NCBI GenBank assembly: GCA_045531895.1
Contig: JAZSEW010000103.1
Location: forward strand, 1 to 21,956
From: SIG299 sp045531895
Lineage (GTDB): Bacteria; Bacillota; Clostridia; Lachnospirales; Lachnospiraceae
Length of the DNA: 21,956 bases
Reading direction: 5' to 3'
Shown: positions 1-7,794 of the stretch, piece by piece
Layout: every line of letters begins with the position of its first letter
How positions within the stretch are numbered: position 1 is the stretch's first letter
Made by a program: the position numbers and the translations under genes
Notes under the pieces: generated by a model
Seen by the model: the letters and a program-made list of their open reading frames with translations, nothing else
Databases searched by the model: none
What the model was told of the DNA's origin: nothing

Positions 1-174
1 TACCACTATAACATCTTCTTCTCCGGTAACCGGAAGTACCTTTTCATTTTTCCCATGCATATGCAGATTATTTGCAGCTATCTTGCCATTGGTGATATAG
101 GCGATTTGCTTTGAACCAAACAAAACACCGCCCAGCATTATAAGAGTCATGATAACTGACAAAATATGTTCCAT
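1..174 (-). CDS. N-terminal part of an unknown membrane protein (truncated by the window edge)
   Basis: About 58 codons are visible from an ATG at 174 and the frame is still open at base 1. The protein begins MEHILSVIMTLIMLGGVLFG, one hydrophobic segment (roughly residues 3-20), followed by a polar stretch with YITNGKIAANN and LPVTGEE. This suggests a single N-terminal membrane anchor or uncleaved signal sequence. AAAGGG lies 7 bases before the ATG as a weak ribosome binding site. The frame stays open upstream to a stop near 260, so a TTG start further upstream cannot be excluded. A terminator separates it from the EAL gene, so it should be its own transcription unit, but I see no convincing promoter. 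I do not recognise the family. Confidence 0.5.
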   Translation of the reverse strand, partial: MEHILSVIMTLIMLGGVLFGSKQIAYITNGKIAANNLHMHGKNEKVLPVTGEEDVIVV

Positions 175-285
175 CGGCTTTCCCTTTACAGAAGATACCA
201 GTTCTTTTTCTTTAACCACACCACAAACTATTCTTTTTACTGTTCCCAAACTTGTTGCTCTCAACTATCCTTATTCCATTGTATG

Positions 286-315
286 AAAAAAGCGCAGGCT
301 TCATGCCCACGCTTT
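286..315 (-). terminator. Rho-independent terminator after the GNAT-EAL operon
   Basis: On the minus strand an 11-bp stem (plus positions 305-315 with 289-299, two G-U pairs) closes a 5-base loop and runs into six U. It lies 17 bases past the EAL stop codon. Confidence 0.85.
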
Positions 316-331
316 AAGCAATTTTTTATTC

Positions 332-2308
332 CTACTTGTACTTTTCCACAAACTCCGGTATCGGCATAGGCTTTGCAAAGAAGTACCCTTGAATCAAATC
401 ACATTCCTGCTCTGTCAAAAAATCTACCTGCTCACGGCTTTCAATGCCTTCTGCCACAATTTTCATATTCAGCTTCTTCGCCAGGTCAATTACCTCAGAG
501 ACAATCAGCAAACCACGTTCTTCCACATCCTCGCCCCGGAAGAAATCCGCATCAATTTTCAACACATCAATCTGCAGTTCTTTCAAAGAATTTAAGGATG
601 AGTAGCCCGCACCGAAGTCATCCATGGAAACCGGGAAGCCTGCTTCTCTCAGCTTCTGTACCGTATTCAGCAACACCTTCTTATCATCAAAGAAAGCACT
701 TTCCGTCAATTCCAGTTCAATCACCTCATGCGGCACCTGATACTTGTCCACAATAGCGCAAATATGCTCCGCCAGGTCCTCTCTTGTAAAATGCGCTCTG
801 GAAACATTTACTGATATTGGTACAATTTTTCGTCCTTCCGCAAGCCACTGTGCCTGCACTCCGGCAATTTCCTCTAACATATAATCGTCCAGTTTTAAAA
901 TGAAACCGTTCTTTTCAAAAATCGGGATAAACCGGTTTGGCGGAATAAATCCTTCCGTCGGATGAATCCAACGAACCAGCGCTTCCGCACCGCCAAGCAC
1001 TTCTTCTGAGGTACTGATTTTCGGCTGTAAATACACCTGAAACTCTTTATTTGCAAGCGCACGCTCCATATCATCTTCTACCTTGCGCTCCCAAAGTTTC
1101 TGGTTGTTCATCTCCACATCAAAGAACGCAATTTTATTTTCGGTTTCTTCACCCAGCATTTCACAGGCAATCATAGCATTATTGTACAGCTGTTCTACAT
1201 CCTTTTCTCCTGTCTGAATCAGGTAGACTCCGACTCCAAAGTAAATCTTCATCCCTGGCACAATACTGTTTAAGGAGCTTTCCAATTCCCTAATACGTGC
1301 CTCTAACTGCGCCTTGTCCGTATAGTTTAGCACCAGACCAAACTCTGCATTTTCCTGATGTGCCATAGCCTCCGTACGCTTTAACTGATTTTTTAATGCA
1401 ACATAAAACTTCTCAACTAATGCTTCACCTTCTCGTACTCCAAAACAGGTACAGAAGCTCCGGTACTTCCGCATTTCCAGATGAACCATGGCATAATTAT
1501 GCCGCCCTTTGCGATTCTTCTTAAGCAGCGCGGTTCCTTTTTTTACAAACAGCAACCAGTTGTCACCGCCGGTTATCATATCCGTATAAATAATTTTAGT
1601 TGTTTTACGCACACTGGATACCATACTGATTATCGAAATCACGTAATACAACACAAAAATGCAAACCAGTAATGAACACAATAAAATACTGACTATCATC
1701 ATGAGGAAATCATGAAAATACACCGGAATATTGTTTAAAACCATAACTTCCAGACCATCTACCGGAATTACAAACCACAGTTTAATGTGAGTAAACGGCG
1801 CACTCAAGTCCACTTCTTTCGTAAAAAATACCTGTTTCAGGACATCGCCATTGACCATAATCTTATCTTCCGTAATTTCAAACACCTGCTCCTCATTACC
1901 ATCTGAAGGAATCACAAGAAGGTCTGTGTCTGAAAGCATCGTTATAAATTCCATTCCGGCTATCTCATTCTTACTTGGATATTCCCCGCTGCTGGACCAA
2001 ATCGGCTGCTTCTTATCATCTGCCACTGCAACCGCTTCCATCTCTTCCAGCACCTCAATATGAGACAGGGCCGTGTGCTCAATCTCTTCTCTGTTTTCCG
2101 CAGTATAGTCTGCAAACAGTTCTGCAACTTTTCTGGAACGGCTACTGCTTTCCGATAGTTTTCGCTGTACAATATCCAGACCGGATACTGCCAATGACGT
2201 TACCATAATAATTAAAAACAGACACAAAATCAACACCAGACCAAGTATCGACGGCCAGATACGTTTTTTCTTAAGTTTCCTTATTCTTTCATCCTTTGAT
2301 TTACTCAT
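332..2308 (-). CDS. Membrane-anchored degenerate-GGDEF/EAL c-di-GMP phosphodiesterase
   Basis: A 658-residue predicted cyclic-di-GMP-specific phosphodiesterase. Two membrane segments (about 17-42 and 198-232) flank an extracytoplasmic sensor region of about 155 residues that I cannot assign. A GGDEF-like fold follows (about 237-400), but the active-site loop reads ENAEF (319-323) instead of GGDEF, so cyclase activity is unlikely; it may bind GTP or be purely structural. The EAL domain (about 410-658) looks complete: EALVRW (442-447), NVSR (501-504), ELTES (533-537), DDFGAGYSSL (563-572), LKID (583-586), VAEGIES (618-624) and QGY (640-642). These cover the metal ligands, catalytic lysine and loop 6. 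Its start codon lies one base beyond the GNAT stop codon, and the RBS AAAGAGGTG is inside the end of the GNAT gene. The pair is therefore co-transcribed and probably translationally coupled. The extracellular ligand is unknown. Confidence 0.9.
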   Translation of the reverse strand: MSKSKDERIRKLKKKRIWPSILGLVLILCLFLIIMVTSLAVSGLDIVQRKLSESSSRSRKVAELFADYTAENREEIEHTALSHIEVLEEMEAVAVADDKKQPIWSSSGEYPSKNEIAGMEFITMLSDTDLLVIPSDGNEEQVFEITEDKIMVNGDVLKQVFFTKEVDLSAPFTHIKLWFVIPVDGLEVMVLNNIPVYFHDFLMMIVSILLCSLLVCIFVLYYVISIISMVSSVRKTTKIIYTDMITGGDNWLLFVKKGTALLKKNRKGRHNYAMVHLEMRKYRSFCTCFGVREGEALVEKFYVALKNQLKRTEAMAHQENAEFGLVLNYTDKAQLEARIRELESSLNSIVPGMKIYFGVGVYLIQTGEKDVEQLYNNAMIACEMLGEETENKIAFFDVEMNNQKLWERKVEDDMERALANKEFQVYLQPKISTSEEVLGGAEALVRWIHPTEGFIPPNRFIPIFEKNGFILKLDDYMLEEIAGVQAQWLAEGRKIVPISVNVSRAHFTREDLAEHICAIVDKYQVPHEVIELELTESAFFDDKKVLLNTVQKLREAGFPVSMDDFGAGYSSLNSLKELQIDVLKIDADFFRGEDVEERGLLIVSEVIDLAKKLNMKIVAEGIESREQVDFLTEQECDLIQGYFFAKPMPIPEFVEKYK

Positions 2309-2309
2309 A

Positions 2310-2897
2310 CTACACCTCTTTCGTTCCTTTCTTTACATGTTCAGCTGCCCACTCACTGTAATTATCTCTGTAAAACTCATGATACTCTTCAAACGTAAGA
2401 TTGCAGTCAAAGCCTAATAATTCCATATCCACACCAAACAATTCCACAAAGGTATGCATCTCTGTCATACCATTGGAAAGATAAAACTGCTTTCTCCGCT
2501 TACGTTCTTCGTAGTTTTCTGCTTTCTCCGTTACAATTTCTATTTCCAGAAATACACCCTTCCCTGCATACTGTTCCCGCATCTTCTTAAGGATTTTTGA
2601 ACCAATCCCCTGTCCTCTGCGATTCTTTGCCACTGCCAGATAATCAAGCAGAACTTTGTCCGGACCATTAATTGTAATGACCATCCCGGCAAATTTTCCA
2701 TATTCCTCACAGTACCAGACATCACTTCGCCCCTTTTTCCGCATTGAATTAATCATGGAAAAGGGCTTTTTTTCACAGGCAGGAAAAGCAGACTGATACA
2801 AAAAATAGATTTTCCCCCATTGTATTAGTGTTTTCGGTTTCTTAATCTGTATTTTTCTTTCCTTATAAGCTTCTATATTCCCTGGTACAAAATTCAT
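2310..2897 (-). CDS. GNAT-family N-acetyltransferase
   Basis: A predicted acetyl-CoA-dependent acyltransferase of about 195 residues. The central part carries the GNAT acetyl-CoA signature: a beta strand LDYLAVAKNRRGQGIGSKIL contains the Q/R-x-x-G-x-G pyrophosphate loop, followed by a helix, then YLSNGM, the usual late GNAT element, and the strand EMHTFVELFGVDMEL. I chose the ATG at 2895-2897 because GGAAGGAAA lies about 6 bases before it. The in-frame ATG at 2921 would add MYGWKEIF but has no visible ribosome binding site. The substrate is unknown. It is the first gene of a two-gene operon with the EAL phosphodiesterase, whose RBS lies in its last codons. The coupling hints that the acetyltransferase belongs to the same response, but that is inference. 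Confidence 0.85.
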   Translation of the reverse strand: MNFVPGNIEAYKERKIQIKKPKTLIQWGKIYFLYQSAFPACEKKPFSMINSMRKKGRSDVWYCEEYGKFAGMVITINGPDKVLLDYLAVAKNRRGQGIGSKILKKMREQYAGKGVFLEIEIVTEKAENYEERKRRKQFYLSNGMTEMHTFVELFGVDMELLGFDCNLTFEEYHEFYRDNYSEWAAEHVKKGTKEV

Positions 2898-2950
2898 AAA
2901 AATTTCCTTCCAACCGTACATAATAGTTATTTATATTTTAACACAATGAT

Positions 2951-2991
2951 AAAAAAATAGAAAGAGCAATCCAAAACAGACTGCCCTTTCT
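2951..2991 (-). terminator. Rho-independent terminator of the ABC exporter operon
   Basis: On the minus strand a 13-bp stem (plus 2979-2991 with 2959-2971, two G-U pairs), a 7-base loop and then A-T rich sequence ending in seven U at 2951-2957. It lies just past the stop of the second ABC gene. The GNAT-EAL operon starts downstream of it. Confidence 0.85.
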
Positions 2992-3018
2992 GTCATACTT
3001 TTTATTTTTGACTCTTCT

Positions 3019-4800
3019 CTACGCAATGTCATCCATCTGTGCGGTATATAACTTGTAATAATAGCCCTTCTTTGCCATCAGTTCCTCGTGGCTTCCACAT
3101 TCCATAATTCCACCCTGATCAATATACATAATCTTGTCACAATTTTTAATAGTGGAAAGACGATGAGCGATAATAAATGAAGTTCTTGCCTCTAACATAG
3201 CATTTAAGCCCTGCTGCAATGCACGCTCGGTTTGCACATCGATACTGGAAGTTGCCTCGTCAAGCACAAGGATAGCCGGATTGGAAAGCAGTGTTCTTGC
3301 AAAGGAAATGAGCTGTTTTTGTCCCTGAGAAAGCAGGGAACCTCGCTCCTTCACTTCCGTCCGGTAGCCATCCTGGAAACGGTTTATAAACTCATCCGCA
3401 CAAACCGTCCTGCTGGCCGTAATAATTTCCTCCGTAGTCGCATCCAGCTTACCATAGCGGATGTTATCCTCAATAGTTCCAGAGAAGATAAAGCTGTCCT
3501 GCAGCATAATGCCCATCTGGGAACGCAGGGAATGCAGTGTTACCTTGGAAATGTCCTGACCATCAATCAGCACCCGTCCCTGACCCACATTGTAGAAACG
3601 GGATATCAGATTAACAATCGTACTCTTACCGGCACCGGTAGGACCCACCAAAGCAACGCTTTCACCAGCTTTTACATTGAAAGAAACGTTCTTTAATACG
3701 TCCTTACCCTCTTCATAAGCAAAAGTTACGTTTTCAAAGGCCACATCGCCCTTGATTTCCGGCATTTCCGTAGCATCTTTTGCATCATCCACAGTAACAG
3801 GCTCATCCAGTGTTTCAAAAATACGCTCTAAATAAGCGATATTGTTGATAAAGTTATTAAAGATATTTCCAAGGTTCATAATCGGCTGCCAGAACCGTGC
3901 CGCATAAGAGGTGATGGCAACAATCACACCAAGACTCACCTGACCCTGTCCCATAAAAATGAGACCAACCACAAACACTGCCGCTCTAACCCATACAGAA
4001 ATATTGTCAATGCCCGGCCATACAAGATTACTATACATAACCGCTTTCATCCATGAGCCTCTGCAACGGTCCGAAAGCTCTGCAAAGGTCTCTGCATTTT
4101 CCTCTTCTCTTGCAAACATCTGTGTAATTCTTGCACCCACAATGTTCTCCTGCAGATACGCGTTTAAGTTTGAGTTTTTGTTAGATACCTGCTGCCATGC
4201 CCTACGCTGACGGTTTTTAATCCAGAACATGAACACCGCCAGAATCGGCACTCCCATCAATACCACCAGAGAAAGCTTTACATCCACAAAAAACATAAAA
4301 GCTACAATAAAAATCAAATTCATGATTTCCAGTACTACATTGATAAGACCGTTGGACAACATATCCGATACGGAATTTACGTAGTTTACCACACGAATCA
4401 GAATCTTACCATGCGGTCTGTCATCATAATACTGAAACGGCAGCTTCTGCAAATGTGCAAAAATATCCTTGCGGATATCATAAATGATATTCTGGCTCAC
4501 GTTAATCATAATTCTGGAACGAATTGTAGTAAAAATAATACTTAAAATAAAGGTTCCGCAAAGTAATGCCACTAACATAAGCAAACGCTGCACGTCTTTA
4601 TCAGGAATTGCTTCATCCAAAGCAGTCTGAGTGATAACAGGACCAAACAGACCGGTAATACCACCAACGGCACTCAGCACAAGGGCAAAAATCATCCTGC
4701 CCATATATTTTTTAATATAAACAAATGCCCGCAGGAGGTGATGATAATCAAATGGGGTTTCTAAGACTTCATCTTCACGATATGTATTTCTTCTAGCCAT
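3019..4800 (-). CDS. ABC exporter half, heterodimeric multidrug type, consensus Walker B and degenerate signature motif
   Basis: A 593-residue type IV ABC exporter half: six membrane helices (about 35-330), then a nucleotide-binding domain. Walker A is GPTGAGKST (386-394), the Q-loop glutamine is 434, Walker B is ILVLDEATSSID (510-521) with catalytic Glu515, and the switch histidine is His546 in IIAHRLS. The signature motif is LSQGQ (490-494) instead of LSGGQ. The partner gene has the complementary defects, so together they form one consensus and one degenerate ATP site, as in LmrCD, BmrCD and TM287/288. Its start codon is 2 bases past the partner's stop, and the RBS GGAGGAG is inside the partner's last codons, so synthesis is coupled. 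Substrates cannot be read from sequence; drug, lipid or peptide export are all possible. Confidence 0.93.
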   Translation of the reverse strand: MARRNTYREDEVLETPFDYHHLLRAFVYIKKYMGRMIFALVLSAVGGITGLFGPVITQTALDEAIPDKDVQRLLMLVALLCGTFILSIIFTTIRSRIMINVSQNIIYDIRKDIFAHLQKLPFQYYDDRPHGKILIRVVNYVNSVSDMLSNGLINVVLEIMNLIFIVAFMFFVDVKLSLVVLMGVPILAVFMFWIKNRQRRAWQQVSNKNSNLNAYLQENIVGARITQMFAREEENAETFAELSDRCRGSWMKAVMYSNLVWPGIDNISVWVRAAVFVVGLIFMGQGQVSLGVIVAITSYAARFWQPIMNLGNIFNNFINNIAYLERIFETLDEPVTVDDAKDATEMPEIKGDVAFENVTFAYEEGKDVLKNVSFNVKAGESVALVGPTGAGKSTIVNLISRFYNVGQGRVLIDGQDISKVTLHSLRSQMGIMLQDSFIFSGTIEDNIRYGKLDATTEEIITASRTVCADEFINRFQDGYRTEVKERGSLLSQGQKQLISFARTLLSNPAILVLDEATSSIDVQTERALQQGLNAMLEARTSFIIAHRLSTIKNCDKIMYIDQGGIMECGSHEELMAKKGYYYKLYTAQMDDIA

Positions 4801-4802
4801 GA

Positions 4803-6590
4803 TTACTCTTCTCCTCCCTTCAATGTTTCGCCGGTCTGCAGCTGCACCAGATTATAGTAATAGCCTTTCTTTGCCACCAGCTCATCATGAGTACCTTCTT
4901 CTGTAATTCTTCCATCCTGAATAATCAGAATTTTATCCGCAAACTTAGTAGTGGAAATTCGCTGGGCAATAATCAGCTTGGTGCAAGGGAAATCCAGTTC
5001 CTTTAAGCTGTGCTGAATCTGCTTTTCAGTTTCCATATCCACCGCAGAAGTAGTGTCGTCCAGAATCAAAATGGCCGGTTTAACCGCCAGAGCTCTTGCC
5101 AGAGAAATTCTCTGCTTCTGTCCACCGGACAAGCCCACACCACGCTCACCAACAATGGTATCATAGCCCTCCGGCATTCTGGTAATAAACTTAGCTGCCG
5201 CGGAATACTTCGCAAATTTCTCTACTTCTTCTTTTGTAAGACTACTGTCACCATAGGCAATATTACCATCAATAGTATCGGAATACAGCAGTACATCCTG
5301 GGTAGCCAGACCAATATTTTTACGAAGCTGGGTAAGCTTCATGGAATTTACATTAATACCATCTACTAAAACCTCACCTTCTGTTGGCTCATAAAAGCGA
5401 GGTATCAACTGAATCATGGAGGTTTTACCACAACCGGTTTCGCCCATGATAGCCACAGTTTCACCCGGATTTGCCACAAAAGAAATATTATGAAGCACCG
5501 GCAGGTTACCATCCTCATACTGGAAGCTTACATTCTTAAATTCCACCTTTCCCGCAAAACGGTTTGGCAGGTCAACCGCTTCTTCCTTATCCACAATTTT
5601 CGGCTCGGAATAATAAATTTCCATGACCTTGTCGGATGCTGCCGAGAAACGCTGAAACTCATTCATAATGTTACCAAGCATACGCATCGGATTCTGTACC
5701 GCCCAGATAAGCCCTGAGAATGCCACATACTCACCCATGGTCATCTGACCGTTGATAATAAAAAGACCACCCACAACCAAAAGCACAACCGGCATCAGAT
5801 TGGCAAACGTTTCGATATACGGAAAGAACGTAATCCAGGTCAGTGCTGTTTTCTTGTTGGTTGCAGAAAATTCCACGCTGCATTTATCAAACTTGCCAAT
5901 TTCATACTCTTCTCTTGCAAACGCCTTTACTACACGATTACCGGAGATGTTCTCCTGTGCCGCCGTGTTCAACTGGGATAGCTTCTCACGCAGAGCCTTG
6001 TGTCTTGGTGCCACCTGATTACGAAACAGCACAATGATAATCATAATAAACGGTGCAATTGCCAGAATTGCCAATGCCAGACGCCAGTCCATATAGAGAA
6101 AGTATGCTGCTGTTGCAACTAACAATGAGCAGGACTCCACAATGCTTCGGATAACCCAGGCAATCATATGGCGTACTGCATCCAGGTCACCGGTAACACG
6201 TGTCATCAAATCACCGGTACGGTAGGTATTGTAAAACTGCATGTCCTGCCGCTCAATTTTGTCAAACAGATGAGTTCTGATACGGAACAGCACCTTCTGA
6301 GACACATGCTCCACATCCATACAAACCAGATATACAATTAATGTACGAATAAAAGTAAGTGCCACCATGGCAAGTACCAGCTGGAAGAACAAATTTCTTT
6401 TGGTTACAATATTCTCCGCCGCATTTTCCCCTGTCAGAAATAAATCAATAATCTGCTGCGTAAAATACGGAACCGTCAGCTGCATTACATTATAAACAAC
6501 AGTTCCCAAAATTCCCACAATATAAATTGCCCGGTAACCTTTCATGTTCTCCCATAGCCAGGCCATTTTCGAGTGTTTCTTTGTGTCCAT
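4803..6590 (-). CDS. ABC exporter half, heterodimeric multidrug type, degenerate Walker B and H-switch
   Basis: A 595-residue partner half-transporter: six membrane helices (about 20-320) followed by an ATPase domain. Walker A is GETGCGKTS (383-391) and the signature is a canonical LSGGQ (487-491). Walker B is ILILDDTTSAVD (507-518), with Asp512 where the catalytic glutamate is expected. The switch motif is IIAQRIST, with Gln543 replacing the histidine. These substitutions mark the non-catalytic half of heterodimeric exporters. Its Walker A/B should pair with the LSQGQ of the partner to make the degenerate site, while its LSGGQ completes the active site of the partner. A strong RBS (AAGGAGGA) precedes the ATG. 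First gene of the two-gene operon. See the promoter and terminator at 6664-6721 for its likely control. Confidence 0.93.
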   Translation of the reverse strand: MDTKKHSKMAWLWENMKGYRAIYIVGILGTVVYNVMQLTVPYFTQQIIDLFLTGENAAENIVTKRNLFFQLVLAMVALTFIRTLIVYLVCMDVEHVSQKVLFRIRTHLFDKIERQDMQFYNTYRTGDLMTRVTGDLDAVRHMIAWVIRSIVESCSLLVATAAYFLYMDWRLALAILAIAPFIMIIIVLFRNQVAPRHKALREKLSQLNTAAQENISGNRVVKAFAREEYEIGKFDKCSVEFSATNKKTALTWITFFPYIETFANLMPVVLLVVGGLFIINGQMTMGEYVAFSGLIWAVQNPMRMLGNIMNEFQRFSAASDKVMEIYYSEPKIVDKEEAVDLPNRFAGKVEFKNVSFQYEDGNLPVLHNISFVANPGETVAIMGETGCGKTSMIQLIPRFYEPTEGEVLVDGINVNSMKLTQLRKNIGLATQDVLLYSDTIDGNIAYGDSSLTKEEVEKFAKYSAAAKFITRMPEGYDTIVGERGVGLSGGQKQRISLARALAVKPAILILDDTTSAVDMETEKQIQHSLKELDFPCTKLIIAQRISTTKFADKILIIQDGRITEEGTHDELVAKKGYYYNLVQLQTGETLKGGEE

Positions 6591-6663
6591 GAAATCCTCC
6601 TTAATAATGAATTTCTATTATCTTTGGTCTATGTAAAGGAATTTTTTGACTCCCCAAATCATC

Positions 6664-6697
6664 AAAAAATGCCAGTGTTTACATCCACTGGCATTTT
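6664..6697 (-). terminator. Terminator between the HTH regulator gene and the ABC operon
   Basis: A perfect 12-bp stem (plus 6686-6697 with 6666-6677), an 8-base loop and a U-tract on the minus strand (plus 6664-6669). The opposite strand also ends in four T, so it could work weakly both ways. It should stop transcripts coming from the regulator gene before they reach the ABC genes. Confidence 0.85.
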
Positions 6698-6721
6698 ACT
6701 CTACTTATATGTAAATTTCAA
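6693..6721 (-). promoter_or_regulatory. Predicted sigma-A promoter of the ABC exporter operon
   Basis: On the minus strand TTGAAA (plus 6716-6721) is followed after 17 bases by TAAAAT (plus 6693-6698). The predicted start, near 6686, falls at the end of the left arm of the overlapping terminator, so transcripts from here would not form the hairpin. No comparable promoter is visible between the terminator and the ABC start codon. Confidence 0.5.
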
Positions 6722-6783
6722 TCAGACAAATCTATTTTTAATTGTAAAAATCTATCTATTCTTTATCAAAACATTTACTTCCT

Positions 6784-7233
6784 CTAGTTTCGACGGATCG
6801 ACGGATAATATGCATTTAAAATATCCATAACAACATCCTCATAACCTTTTAAAATGACTCTTACATGGGAACCATTCTTCTCGAAGGAAAATTTTAAGTT
6901 TCCTGCATTTCTTTTATTTACTTCTTTACAAAAAAATGCCGCTATTTCTTCTGCTTCATCCTTCTCCACACACACATCAAGGATGGTACACATTTCACTG
7001 ATACGCTTCTCGTTCTGTGCCAGAAAATCGAATACAATTGCCTTGTTCTTGGCTTGAATGCTCGGTTTCACATAAGGATTTTGAAAAAAATCCGCAATAT
7101 CTTCCTCGGTGAACTTCCAGACACCTTCTACCATTTCTCCGTTTAATATATTCATTTTCATATAATTTCTAAGGGTTCTTGTTGTAAGGCCGGACATTAT
7201 TGCAACTTCGTTAATGGTGTATTGTTTTTCCAT
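6784..7233 (-). CDS. MerR-like helix-turn-helix transcriptional regulator
   Basis: A 149-residue protein. Residues about 4-50 (YTINEVAIMSGLTTRTLRNY, then an EEDI segment) form a MerR/excisionase-type winged helix-turn-helix. Unlike classical MerR proteins it lacks the Y-Y-E signature after the recognition helix. The C-terminal half is a short mixed domain with two or three cysteines (MCTILDVCVEK, AAFFCKEV) and a final beta-rich segment, without a recognisable ligand-binding family. GGAG lies about 11 bases before the start. It is immediately upstream of the ABC exporter on the same strand but separated by a terminator, so regulation of the exporter and of itself is a reasonable guess only. 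Confidence 0.8.
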   Translation of the reverse strand: MEKQYTINEVAIMSGLTTRTLRNYMKMNILNGEMVEGVWKFTEEDIADFFQNPYVKPSIQAKNKAIVFDFLAQNEKRISEMCTILDVCVEKDEAEEIAAFFCKEVNKRNAGNLKFSFEKNGSHVRVILKGYEDVVMDILNAYYPSIRRN

Positions 7234-7304
7234 AAATTTTCATTCTCCTCTTTTTAACATAGTATTTTAGTGAATTTTTATGTGCCACCGGTGTTTCACT
7301 TGAT

Positions 7305-7475
7305 TTAAGTATATAGCAGAAAAAAGTGAAGTTCAATTTGAAAAGAGAGGAGTTTTTCATAGGTAAACAGACAGAGACCAAAAGCCTCTGCCACAAAATC
7401 CGTATGTGGCTGTTCCAATTCCTTTTTTCTGATGAGCGCATTACGTTCACTTAAGATACCAAGCATTTCGTCCAC
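7305..7475 (-). CDS. Possible small protein of about 56 residues, unknown
   Basis: A short frame with a strong ribosome binding site (GGGGAGGAG) about 7 bases before a GTG at 7475; an ATG at 7466 is the alternative start. The middle reads ERNALIRKKELEQPHTDF and then FGLCLFTYEKLLSF, which has the amphipathic look of a real helical protein. The last dozen residues are hydrophobic and the stop abuts the -10 box of the next gene's promoter, so the C-terminus may be frameshifted or truncated. I do not recognise a family. It could be an intact small protein or the stub of a longer one. Confidence 0.35.
   Translation of the reverse strand: MDEMLGILSERNALIRKKELEQPHTDFVAEAFGLCLFTYEKLLSFQIELHFFLLYT
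7308..7337 (-). promoter_or_regulatory. Sigma-A promoter of the HTH regulator gene
   Basis: On the minus strand TTGAAC (plus 7332-7337), an 18-base spacer and TATACT (plus 7308-7313), about 75 bases before the regulator's start. TTCACT/AGTGAA hexamers lie in the spacer (7326-7331) and at 7295-7300 and 7269-7274, and a CACCGGTG palindrome lies at 7286-7293. These are possible operator half-sites. Confidence 0.6.
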
Positions 7476-7510
7476 CACTTCTCCTCCCCACATATTTTGT
7501 CAAAGTAGCA

Positions 7511-7540
7511 TTTACCGTGTCATTTCACATATGATATAGT
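7511..7540 (+). promoter_or_regulatory. Candidate promoter of the collapsed collagen-like gene
   Basis: TTTACC (7511-7516), an 18-base spacer and TATAGT (7535-7540) give a weak sigma-A match. The same stretch contains CATA-N3-TA (7528-7536), a pattern like the -10 box of mother-cell sporulation promoters, but no convincing -35 goes with it. RBS AAAGGA follows at about 7554, before the ATG at 7568. Confidence 0.35.
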
Positions 7541-7567
7541 ACAATTTCTTTAGAAAGGAAATGTGTT

Positions 7568-7725
7568 ATGAACAGAAACAATTTTTTTGATAATAATGAT
7601 AATTCTTGCAACAGATGTCATCAGAATAATTGTAATGCCCCAAATTCTGGATGTAATATTTGTCCTCCGGGTCCGGTGGGACCAGATCGGTTTCTGCTCA
7701 TCTTATGATAACAAGAATTATGTAG
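7568..7725 (+). pseudogene. Remnant of a collagen-like surface or spore-coat protein gene with a large internal deletion
   Basis: From the ATG at 7568 (RBS AAAGGA) the frame encodes an Asn/Cys-rich head (MNRNNFFDNNDNSCNRC, then NCNAPNSGCNIC) and then PPGPVGP, the start of a Gly-X-Y collagen-like run. After two triplets the frame enters unrelated sequence and stops at 7706-7708. In another frame the same bases encode SVSAHLMITRIM and stop at 7723-7725. That resembles the usual last beta strand of the C-terminal domain of Firmicute collagen-like (BclA-type) proteins. The simplest reading is that the Gly-X-Y repeats and most of the C-terminal domain were deleted around 7680-7686, shifting the frame. 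An assembly collapse over repeats would look the same. It is the only plus-strand gene in the first 17 kb. Confidence 0.55.
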
Positions 7726-7741
7726 CATAATATAGTTATTT

Positions 7742-7776
7742 ACCGGAGGGGCATCGTTTTTCGTTGTTCCTCCGGT
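7742..7776 (+). terminator. Hairpin after the collagen-like remnant, probable terminator
   Basis: ACCGGAGG (7742-7749) pairs with CCTCCGGT (7769-7776). Inner G-U and G-C pairs extend the stem around a five-T loop. Only three T follow, so termination efficiency is uncertain. Confidence 0.45.
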
Positions 7777-7794
7777 TTAACTCCTCGTAAGGTA

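Noticed and set aside
7211..7450. A 79-codon frame across the HTH regulator promoter
   Set aside because: It spans the promoter and the start of the regulator gene. Its composition is not protein-like, and the frame at 7305-7475 fits the RBS better.
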